A stretch of 64,000 nt of DNA from Pseudevernia furfuracea (Eukaryota; Ascomycota; Lecanoromycetes; Lecanorales; Parmeliaceae). The position numbers and the translations under genes were made by a program. Below are positions 33,743 through 43,929 of the stretch, piece after piece. Within the stretch, counting starts at the first letter, position 1. Each line of letters starts with the position of its first letter. The stretch spans positions 806,001 to 870,000 of the forward strand of contig JAIUPT010000036.1 of the NCBI GenBank assembly GCA_022315425.1. Direction: 5' to 3'. The notes under the pieces were generated by a model that worked only from the letters and a program-made list of their open reading frames with translations, ran no database searches and was not told the origin of the DNA.

Positions 33743-36355
33743 TCAGACTAGCTCAAGTGCTTGGAGATTTCTCGTGGGCTTCTTGACGTTGCAACTTCCA
33801 AACGAATGATCCCGCGCCAAAGGAAACACCTTCTTTCACGTTCTTCCTTTCTTATTTGAACGAACAGATGGCGTGATGTGATTAGAGAGAAAGAGTGAAA
33901 AAGAAGGTCCACAGCAGGGAAGCAGTGGTATTGGCGAGTAGATGTGGTTCTGTTGTTTTGGATTTGGTTACAATGAAAAGAAGAGGATTGAGAGCGGTGG
34001 TGTGGCTCGGACTGTCATAAGGAGAGCACAAAAGGAAGATGATAAAACGAGAGTGGTAACTGGGATTACTAAGGCTCCGATTATGTTTCAGGCTGATGCA
34101 GAGAAATCCATGTTTTATAGAGTTCAAGGAAGAGTATACATCTGCTAGGTACGAGTTATTCAGCCAGCCAAAAAGTAGTACGAGGAAACAGTCATCAAAA
34201 ATAGAAGCGCGCGCGCGGAGGTTCATTTTACCTATGGTGTAGCTTCGCCTTCACCAACTGGAGATTTCCGGCAGTACTTGTACTTTAGCGAGTTAGGGTT
34301 GCGGGTAGCCAAATCGACATAGCTCCCTGCAAGTAATCGGGCGAGGTGAGATTGTGATGTGAGAATGGTCGAGTAGGTAATAGGTAAAGGGAGCAGGTGC
34401 AGGTGTCAGTATTTTGATAAGGTACAGGGATGAAGACACTCTCAGACTTCTGGGATACACTAGGCCGTTAGGTCTGCTGGTTTTTGAAAAAAGAGATGCA
34501 ATGCGTGGGATTGGATAGAGGAAGAGTTGTGTACGCCTGGAACTACCACTCCTGGCTTGGAAGCAGCAGGTGGTCAAGGAGCAAAGGCGCGACAGGTCGT
34601 CGTGCTGGTGATGCCCAGGATTCAGCCCAAGAGTCTTTTCTTTATTATTTCCTTAACTCCTTCACCCAGCGATACGAGGCGGGCCGAGGTCAAGCGCAGG
34701 GCCGCATGCCACCCAAGGCTAGAAAGGAGATGAAGAGGGCACTGTTTGATTTGCGGAATGGTAGAAGAGAGAGGACTTTAGGATGACATTGATAACGGGG
34801 GCTGTGTAAAGTAAAGTAGTATGGAGGAAGAGCATCGAAATCATCCAACGGCCAGCGGAACAGGCGAAATATGCAGTAAAGGGAAAGTCCTAAGAGCCCT
34901 TACCTGAATAGGCGCACGAGTTACATTTACAGTTTGGTGTATTTTTGCCTTTTTTATAAATAGATCGGCGTGCATACTTTATCACTCACCAGGGTCAGTC
35001 TACTCGTAGCAAGAGTCTACCTAGGTTTTTAGACCAAGGCTGTCTTGGCCAACCTTCTGCACATTATCAAACAAATCCACCATGATTGCCTTTTATTATT
35101 TATTATTTGAATACTCGTATTTCCAGCATTGCCATTTGTATACCAACAAACTCGTATTGGAGGAGTGTAAAATTGTAAAAACATACATCCGCATATGTTG
35201 CTCTTCTTTACACTCAGCCTCTTTCTCTTTCTGACCCGGCCGGGATTCCTTTCTTGCCCCCCCCCCCAAGCTAATATTTTTCAACATGTCGAATTCTTCT
35301 ACCCGTCATGCCTGCCGTCAGCTTTGTGGTCGGGACAAATTTGCTGAGCTGAGCTCAGCGGCCAGTCTGGCTCTTTGAAGTCCGCTCCCGAGCTGCAGCA
35401 TCATTGCGTCCCTGCCGGGTTTCGTCGACGTGATGAGACGGAGACCGCATTTGGGGTATCCGGAGCCGTTGGTTTTCGGTGAGACTCGATGCGAATCGGC
35501 TCCACCGATATCCTAATTCACGATTCCGGACTCATAGGCCGCCGACCTTGGATCTCCGACTTGACTAGTCTTACCTTACCTTGACGGCCTTCCATACGTA
35601 CTCTACACAGTAGCTTAATCTTGTGCCCGATGTCTCTAGCAACCCAAGCCAGTTGCAACTTTTCTATCCACCTGCACTATACGTAGCCGAGCTAGCTTTT
35701 ATGGATGTCCTGGTGGTATAATACTCACACCACCCAATTGCCCGCTCAGCACTTAACTCGCCGAAAGCATTTGACAGGCGACTCAAACTATAAAGTCGAT
35801 CAAATCTCCTTTTCAACTCTTCATCCTCGTGAGATATCCTGTCAGATGATATAAGGTAGTATGGTTGGGCATTGCGACTGCCAAGACGATCTATGTACAG
35901 CGGCCAAGGCCATTTTGGTTACAAGCAACGTCAATAGACGTAGAGCCAGACGTTCTTGAGATGTTGTTCTCCAAGGAATGTGAAGTCGGGTGTCGAATAC
36001 GCTGCGCAGCAAATGCTTCACGAGTCTTGAGCAGTCCACCTGGATTTCCCCCGATCCATGCATTGCAGCCTCAACGCCATCATATTAGTCGCTTCGACCT
36101 GCTGAAAATGCTCAACATCGCTGACCCGTATTTAGACTGACGCCTTAATCACATACGCCTTTTAATGCCACGGGAGTAAAAGCACACATCCAATTCGGAA
36201 ACCATGCCACTACGTCGTTGCCTCTTCACAACAGTGCTATGAGCTATCGCCGTGTTCTTATTAAGCCATGGTTTGAGGAATCGCAAATCATAATCATGAA
36301 CAGCGATAATTGGAATAAGCATTACTGATATCGCATCCTTGTCGCGTGTTCAAAA
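33743..36355. promoter_or_regulatory. long intergenic region, 2.6 kb
   Basis: Contains the upstream region of the transcription-factor gene and the 3' flank of KAP104. Simple sequence includes a GCGCGCGCG run near 34,207 and a C run near 35,261-35,271. Frames at 33882-34226 (-), 34484-34786 (+) and 35865-36140 (+) are short, lack domains and are not supported; the last (91 aa, Cys-containing) is the least implausible. Long upstream regions are common for regulatory genes. Confidence 0.45.
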
Positions 36356-39326
36356 TCAGATATCGTACGACGCTCTTAATCTCTGCTGATCCGATTGAGG
36401 AAGCTGGGCGATGAACCCATCAAAATTTGGAATCAGAGATTTGTATCCGACAAGGTTCTATGATTTTCATTGTAAGTATGGAGTGTGCATGATGCAGTGG
36501 AATTCTAACTTACCCGTTGAAACGAGCTTCCAACTATCTCATCTTGGTGGAAAGAACTAATTTCGTCTTTCTTGTATGCAGCGCTTGCTTTGAAGTATTC
36601 AAGCAAACAGCTTCCCATTGCCTGGGGGTTTTGCTCGATCGTACGATTGAAGCCGAGAAGCGCATGGCCTTTCTCGTCATTGTTCTCGACGGGTTCGATG
36701 ATATGCAGGAACGGGTTTGCAAACTCAGCGAGATATGGTCCTAGCTGTTGAGAGCAGTCAACTCCAAGCCGACCCAGAGCGATGACAGCGTTCTCGCCAA
36801 CAGATGTCGGCGCCTGCGGATTGCCGATGATGCTGCTAAGACTATAGTAGACCTTCTCCACGAAAGGTATCATTCCTTGCTGATACTTCATCGCTATCTC
36901 TCCACAAGACCAGCATGCATTGTTGATGACGCTGAACCCTGTGTCAACGTCATCATCGCGCAAATTGTCGAGATCCAGCTGTCTGATCAACACAGGTATT
37001 AAAGATGGAAGGAATGGATTCAGCTGAGGAAAGATGTTGACCGCGCAATCCCCTAGCAAGGCATAAGAGGACTGCCGTACATCATTACTGGGATCCTCCA
37101 TGCAGAACATGAGCAAATCGAAAAATCTTGGCTGAGATGAAGTCACAAGTTCACCACTCTTAGCAGGAGCCAATGCCTGGATTATCGCACTAAGGAGATC
37201 AAGACTAGTGACCAGGAAGTCCTTGTCCGGCTTCTCCATTGGCTCGTTGTGGAGTGCCAGGAGATACTGCTCTAGATTTTGGTGGATAATTCGGATGCAT
37301 CGTGCAAATATGGGGATGGCGAATGGGGCAAACGCGTCACCTAAGGCTGTAGCAACGTATGATAGACATTCAAGCAGTGGAAATAACTCCTGAGACTGAT
37401 CCGAAATTTTGCTCCACCTTTTGATTATGGCCGGCATCAAGAGATCGATCAGGTCCGGTCTCCGGAGTGGTGGCCCTACTTGCTCCGCCAAGGTCTGTAC
37501 ACAATCATATAGTATGAACATGTTCTTGTCCTTATACCTCTCGAAGCACTGAACAAATTGCTGGATTATCGGCGCACAATAAGGAGTCAGTTCCTTGCTA
37601 GCTCTCTCTTCTAAGTTAGCAAAAGCTGATGCCGCGGACTCTTGCACTCTTTTGCTCTTGTCCAACATCCTTTTCAAAATCCCCTCCATCATGGGTTCGA
37701 AGAACGATTTCTTGTCATTGGGATTGTCAAGCTGTGAAGCCCAGCCAGAATAGCGCCCCAGGGCCCAGCAAGTAATCACTCGGACTGCAGGCTCAACATC
37801 GCTGAGCAGCGAGATGAGATACGGGACCAAGTCTGGGAGATGTGGGGTTATCGCTTCCATGCATCCTTCAGCGACAGCACCAATTGCCAGCACCGCAGCT
37901 TCTCGATTTGGCCAATCTTGATGACGAAGATTCTCCTTGAGATAGGGCAGGGCAATCTGAAATACAGAGGCATGAAAGGTCGAGGCAAGAACGTCTAAAG
38001 CTGCAGCTGAGCATTTTCGGAGATTCCACTGCTCCTCGGCATCAGCTCCACCTTCATCGTCTTCCTCGACCTCTCCTTCGCTGAGAGCGTCATCATCAGG
38101 CATCACATGCTTGAAGCCTTGTCCGTTTGCACCTGCATCGGCGACCTGACCATTGGTAAGCACCCTGGGTGTCTTGGATCTGACGAAGTGCGGTTTGATG
38201 TCCTCCGCTCGATCGTCCACCTCTGCGTCATCCCCATCTCCTTCTAGACGCATCACGGCTTCTTCGTCATATACCATACTTTCGAGAAGAACAGGAATGA
38301 TCTTGTGGAGATAGGGTCCCAGGGTAGCACACATTTTGTCATTCTCGCTAATTGCAAGCCAGAATTCAGCTGCCTCTAAGGCTAAATCTGGGTCATCGGT
38401 GTTCCTCTGCTGAAGAGCCATGTAATCGACCAAACCTCCCATATGTGGCTGAACTTTGTCTGGTCTGATATCTACGATCAGTACGAAAGACCGGCAAACG
38501 TTGCGGCGGACATCGTCGCTAGAATCATTCGCCAATTGAAAGAGTCTGGCAAGAATTGAGTCCAGTGATGCTACGAGATCCTGGGGCTTTTGAGGGATGA
38601 ACGAGTTGAGGCTGGCCAGCGCCAGCGCGCGGACCCTGGCTATTGGACTAGATGCAACGTCAAGTAATCGAGGTATTATGAAATTGAGAGGCCGTGTACC
38701 CTCGTACACCTTGTCGAGCTCCCTCTTGTTGTCTTCGCAAACCTTGGCCAGAGCACCCATCGCTCCTTCTTGTGCCGGTTGGGTGACATTGCCTCGTTCA
38801 TTACCTGCTATTGAAAACAACTCTGGTAAAAGCTCGGGCCAACCGAGCACACCCCCTCGTTGAACCGTCTCGGTAATAACAGTACCGGCGAAGCTTCGTA
38901 TCTGCGGATTAGGATCTTGTAAGCACGCAAGCACAGTCGCTCGAATGTAGGCATGGCTTGGCTCCGGTATATCCTTGTAGCAAGCCTTAATGTTGTTTTT
39001 GAGGCTCAAAGCTGCTGAGCTTCGGACGAGGTTGAGATTCATTGGATTGAGGTTTAAAGTCTGCAGTAATTGTCCGTTGGAGAAGATGTAGGTCAGGTAG
39101 TTGGTAATGTCTGGTGACGATTTCGCTTGGGCAAGCATCTGTTTCATTTTCTATATCAGTAGAGTTGAATGAAGGAGGGCGGAATGACGTCTTCAAAAGA
39201 CAGGGAACTCACCTGAGTAGCGTTTCTTTGGGCTTTCTGGTCGTGTGCGCTTAATGCGTCCTTGAGATAGCCGACCAGTTGCTTCAACGGTTCTGCCTCT
39301 GGTTGCCACGCCATAGGAGCTGCCAT
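36356..39326 (-). CDS. KAP104: transportin / importin beta-2 (karyopherin Kap104)
   Basis: Three exons on the minus strand: 39326-39213, 39150-36514, 36457-36356 (950 aa). Kap104 imports cargoes with PY-NLS signals, such as mRNA-binding proteins. The N-terminus MAAPMAWQPEAEPLKQLVGY is typical. HEAT repeats fill the protein, and the acidic loop that releases cargo on Ran-GTP binding is visible (DDDALSEGEVEEDDEGGADA), followed by EEQWNLRKCSAAALDVLA, diagnostic for transportin. The last exon (NLVGYKSLIPNFDGFIAQLP) restores the family C-terminus, which the main frame alone would miss. Introns are 62 nt and 56 nt, GTGAGT...ATAG and GTAAGT...ATAG. A second Met at residue 5 could be used. It lies about 700 bases from the edge of the AT-rich block, so its promoter is the last normal sequence before the repeats. 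Confidence 0.93.
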
Positions 39327-40009
39327 GCTAGGAGCTTAATCTAGAATATCAGAGCGCTGAGAAAGCCACTAGTAGATGGTATATGCCTATTCAAATTCGA
39401 GAGGTAAAATTTGAGCAGCTGAGAGTTATGTCCAAGGATTCTTTGAATGAACGCAAGGACTGCGAGAGAGCCGGGTTTGCGTTGGATCTTCCCAACGAAG
39501 CAGCACGATGCAGATCGATATCTCACCAAGTAGCCTAGTATATATGCTGCATGATTTGTACCGGCACGAACTCTCAGTCGTGAGATAAAGTGATCCTCAG
39601 CAAAAAGGTTGACGGCTCAATCCTACTTCTCAATCGTCAAGCAGGTCTCAGCATATCCCGTGTCGGCATAGTCGATAATGGCGGAGTTAAAAAGGTATTA
39701 TGGCTGCGAGTTTGTCCAGGAGATAAGGATAGATGCCCCGTATGGGAGAGGAAGCTCGAGAATATGTGTGGTGTGTCAAATCAGAAAGCATTGCCGCTTT
39801 CACGATGATCGGCATCGCGCTTAACTCCGCTTACTCGTATATGCTTAATCAATCTCACTAGCGGTCGGTCTTGGCATGGAGTAATTTGCTCACTAGGCAA
39901 TTGCGTGAATTTGAGCCGCGAGGGAGATGGAGATTTTCCAGTGGAACTACATACGAGATTTCTATTGGCACGACGGACGAGAGTAGACAGTGGGACAAGA
40001 CCTCGGATT
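39327..40009. promoter_or_regulatory. KAP104 upstream region up to the repeat boundary
   Basis: About 680 bases of ordinary composition upstream of KAP104. It ends in a T-rich stretch (about 40,008-40,041) directly before AT-rich repeat sequence. No gene is supported. Confidence 0.5.
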
Positions 40010-41384
40010 TTTTTCTAGATTTTTTCTTTTTCTTTTTTGTTACTATCTCACCTCGCTCATCACGCTTATCTATCTATCTTCGTACGAGATAAAAGTCTTA
40101 TAATATCTAAATACGATTTAGATAATCGTTTATTAGAAATGATTATAAAGTAGAGCGAGATAATAATAAAGAGAGTAATTAAATCGTTAAGTATTCTAAA
40201 AAAATTCGATTTTAAAATAGAATTAATACGAGATAAGAACTTATTAGATCTTAGCGTTACTCTTATCTTAACGTGATTAGTACGTACGAGTATTATATAT
40301 AAGAGATTTAGAATTTATATTAAATATTATTAAAACTAGTATAGAGTTAAGTTATATAGATATATTAAATTAAATAACTAGATATAAAATAACTATATAC
40401 TGAGTAAATCTATTAAGACACGCTAAGTTTAAAAGAAATAATATAATAATAAAGAAATGTTAATATAGATATATATTAATAAGAAATACGAAGTACGCTC
40501 GTAATAAATATAATATATAAGAGACTTAATAGATATAGATTTATTAATATAATTAGTTTTTAAATCTATATTCTCTATTTATATTAAGAGATAAATATAA
40601 CTAACTATATTAGATTTAGTAATAATAATAATAAAAGAAATTAATTATTTTATTATTATTAAGTATATTTATATATAAAGAAAGCTAGACTATATCGAAT
40701 CGAGCGATAATATTATAAGTATAATACTATTAAAGACTACACGTAGAACTAAATAGTATTTAAACGTAATTTGAATAGAATTCTAACTATAAAAATTTTA
40801 TATATAAGTGCATGCATATATTTATAGAAGTAAAAGATTATTGCTTGATACGCTAATATAGAATTAGTCTTGATAGGGCTAATCTTGATAGAGCTCATCT
40901 TAATTAATAATATAAGATTACAGTATCAAACTATAAATATGAATTTATTACACTATTTAGTCTATTCTCTCTCTAGATTTTAAATACTTCTATGATTGAG
41001 AAAAATCGAGAAAAAATATAGAAAAGAGTGATCGAATCGAAAAGTCTATACGTCGCTTTTTAAGAGTCTTTACGAGAGTTAGATGTGCAATTAAAATACT
41101 TATCGTGTTATAGAATAGCGATATTCGTATTCTTTTATAATTTTATATTCTTTTACGACTCTATAAACTAAAGAAAATTAAGTTCTTTTATTTTATAATC
41201 ACAGTAGAGTACTATTAATATTAATAAAGACTCATAATCTTAAGAGATCTTAAAGAATAAATGCGATTTTAAATAATTAAAGTATTTATAATAAAAGTCG
41301 ACTATTAGATATAAGTAGTCGACGACGTCGATAAATACTTATTAAATAGATAAATCTGTCAATATTATTGTTAAGATAGCACAG
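40010..41384. repeat. AT-rich, RIP-like decayed sequence without recognisable coding
   Basis: Composition changes sharply to TA-rich sequence with abundant TATA/TAATA and almost no long frames. I cannot recognise the original element. The last part (about 41,330-41,383) is similar to 48,127-48,183, the tail of the long LTR variant of Copia family A, so at least the right edge is retroelement sequence. Confidence 0.7.
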
Positions 41385-41487
41385 TGACATGGTCACGTGA
41401 TGCGCTAAGGCGCATTCTCATAGTCGCTCTTTACTCTCGTAGCATTCTATAGTTAACAACTAAGTGTTCTATCATCTATTCTTGACA
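41385..41487 (+). repeat. 5' LTR of Copia copy A1, truncated at its start
   Basis: Matches the 122-bp family A LTR from its TGACATGGTCACGTG portion to the terminal TTGACA. The first ~19 bases of a full LTR (TGTCAAAATTCGGGTCACG) are missing; instead it abuts sequence like the tail of another LTR. Confidence 0.85.
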
Positions 41488-41505
41488 GGTTATGAGCCCG
41501 AGCTT
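41488..41505 (+). other. primer-binding site of copy A1, initiator tRNA-Met half-tRNA type
   Basis: GGTTATGAGCCCGAGC follows the LTR with no gap. Its complement contains GGGCTCATAACC, the anticodon arm of eukaryotic initiator tRNA-Met with CAT anticodon. Drosophila copia and yeast Ty5 are known to prime from this internal cut site instead of the tRNA 3' end. The same site, in reverse, is at about 57,592-57,607 in copy A2. Confidence 0.75.
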
Positions 41506-41953
41506 GCTCGACGACTGTTTCACTTATACCCTATGTCTATCAGAGTCACAGTGACCTCTAAGCATCACGAGTTCATCGCAATAAACGTCGCGACAGCTAT
41601 GAGACTCTGTTTTTTAATCTTCTTGAGGTGGGCATTGCCCTCTACAAAATGATCGTCTTTGAAATTCGAGAGGCTGAGAGTCCTATCGCAAATCGATTCT
41701 CGACATATCGAATCTAATCGAACGTCGAACGTCGAACTCGTTATACGATCGTGCGATCGAATTTCATTAAGGTCTCTGAAACATTGTTAGCTTCCCTGCG
41801 TGAGACACGCTAAACACGCTCAACGAGAATATTTCTCTCGCGATATATATCGCTTCAGCGTTAATAAAGCGTTTACGTGAATCGAATCAATTGTAACGAC
41901 TTAAGAGGCTGAACTTCAGCATTAAATCGTCTAATCACACTTCAGAGTTGATT

Positions 41954-42197
41954 AGTTATCGACAAATCTCTACTCAGAGCGCGTATACGTCTATTAAGGG
42001 TCAAAACAACAAGAATTTCTTATTGAGATAGATCTTTCGATCTTATAAGTTCTCTAAAGAAGAGAGCTGAGACTCAGTTATCGATAAATCTTCACTCAGA
42101 GCGCGTATACGTCTATTGAGGGTCAAAACAATAAGAATTTCTTATTGAGATAGATCTTTCGACCTCATAAGTTCTCTGAAGAAGAGGGCTGAGACTC
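41954..42197. repeat. 122-bp tandem duplication in the A1 leader
   Basis: The block beginning GTTATCGACAAATC (41955) recurs at 42077 with a few substitutions; both units hold CAGAGCGCGTATACGTC and a TTTCTTATTGAGATAGATC run. Copy A2 has the block once (about 57,020-57,150). Confidence 0.85.
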
Positions 42198-42246
42198 AGT
42201 CATCGAATTCTCTTTATCGTTATTCGACTTTATTCTATCATCGAAT

Positions 42247-43645
42247 ATGACTTCATTTCACGACGGTAGTCATCGAAGCGACTATTCTAAATTCGAGTCT
42301 CTGTCGAAGACTCAGCATAAGAAGAACGTTATTCCCCTTCGAAGATTTACACGTCTTTAGCAATTGTCTTCGATACAGTCTTAGCGAAAATTAGATCAAT
42401 TCAAATCTTTCTTATCTCTAAGTATCTTTCATCTCAATAACATCGCTCGTATCTATCGAAGATTCAAGCATAAGTACTTCTTATTTCTCGTATAAGAACT
42501 CGAAGATTAGTAACAAAAGTTGTTAGATATCGATAAGATTCTCGAGAACTCTGACGGAGATTAGAGCATCTATTTCACTCTCACTGCTTTCGCGAACGTT
42601 AGCAGTGTCGACTTTTAATTCGAAGTTAACGAAGACACTCTCAGTGTCTCAAGTAACATTAAGTTATTCGATCTTCGTGTCAAAAGTTCTCTGAATCTCA
42701 CTTCTTCGACTTCGACTTCTTCGACTTCAAGGCCTTCGTTCCTTATCGCCTCAGTTATCTCTCAAGCTGAGTCTTTCGTTTGAGCATTATCGTCGTTACT
42801 ATTTATATCGTACGTGTCGCTCTCAGAAACCTTCTTAGTAATTCTCAGCATCTATGATCGACGAAGAATCAAGCGCATAAGACGTCGCAAGAAACATGTT
42901 AGCTCTAGTAGTTTCAGCGACTGATTCTCTCGAAGAGAAAAGCGCTTTTCTTCTAAACTTTATTATTATTTTGAAGTTCAATCTAAAATATCGTCGATGA
43001 AAGCAGAATATCAACAATTAATTAATGCTTAATAATCTTGTTCTCTTTAATGCGATCATTAGTTATAGAGTCTATATCGCTATCTTTCATCGTCTCGAGA
43101 ATAACGATCGCGAACTCGTCGAAGTCGAATTCGACGATAAAGACTCTCAGATTATGCTCGATATTCTAATCAAGAACTATTAGTCTAAGAGCACGAATCT
43201 CTATAGAGAACTAATGCGTCGAATATTCGATCTCACTCTTGAAGAAGAGGAAGTTCGTTAATACGAAAAGAACTTTCGTAAGATCATCTTCGACATCATC
43301 AGTCTTCATAAATCTCTCGTTATTTCGAAGCCTCTGCGAATTCTAATTTTTCTTATGAGACTTGACGACTCTTACGACATGTTCGAGTCAAGTTATATTC
43401 AAAATCATGATCTCTTTGAGAACAAGTTCGTCAAGTTTTAAGAGGTTGTCGTGATCGTCGTGAACGAAGAAGTCAGAATCTTCTTTAAAGAAGAAGAACT
43501 GATTATATATGTCGCTCGTAACGATAAGGGCAAAGACAAACAAACTACTTTTAACAACCCGAGCGACTTTAACATCAATCGTGAGATCTGTTTTTCGTGT
43601 AAGGCAGCTGATCGCAAATTCAGATATTTCTTTATCAAATGCTGA
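42247..43645 (+). pseudogene. gag of Copia copy A1, broken
   Basis: The frame starts MTSFHDGSHRSDYSKFES and parallels the start at 56970 in copy A2. It is interrupted by several in-frame stops. Near its end lies a zinc-knuckle-like segment, ICFSCKAADRKFRYFFIKC; the His of the A2 version (RHFSIKC) is Tyr here, a CAT/CAC to TAT change. The spacing (two residues, then eight before His) differs from the usual CX2CX4HX4C. Gag would form the virus-like particle of the element; this copy cannot. Confidence 0.7.
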
Positions 43646-43929
43646 ATCAAGTTTTCTTATCTCAAGTCTGAGAAATTCATAACGAAAGAGAAAAAGAAGA
43701 AGAAGATAAAGATCTTCGACTTCGAGAATAAATTCTCAAGCAACAAGCGCAAGCGTATCGAAGAGACGTCTTTTAATGTCTCTGCTTCAGAGAAGGACGA
43801 TTATCTCAATGTTAATTATATCTTTCTAAAGAAACTAAACTTCATCATATACTATTCGAATATCAACTCGAACGACTTCAATATTCTCGATGCGGCTGAT
43901 GATCAAGTTATTAATCTAATCGTCACGAA

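Noticed and set aside
33882..34786. Frames at 33882-34226 (-) and 34484-34786 (+) as possible genes
   Set aside because: Short, hydrophobic or low-complexity by composition, no conserved motif, no convincing splice context.
35865..36140. 91-codon plus-strand ORF
   Set aside because: No recognised domain, stands downstream of the convergent KAP104 3' end, and a minus-strand frame of similar length overlaps it. Kept only as a remark.
1..39326. Secondary-metabolite or other functional gene cluster
   Set aside because: No polyketide synthase, NRPS, terpene cyclase, P450 or transporter set. The one Zn2Cys6 factor is surrounded by housekeeping genes.
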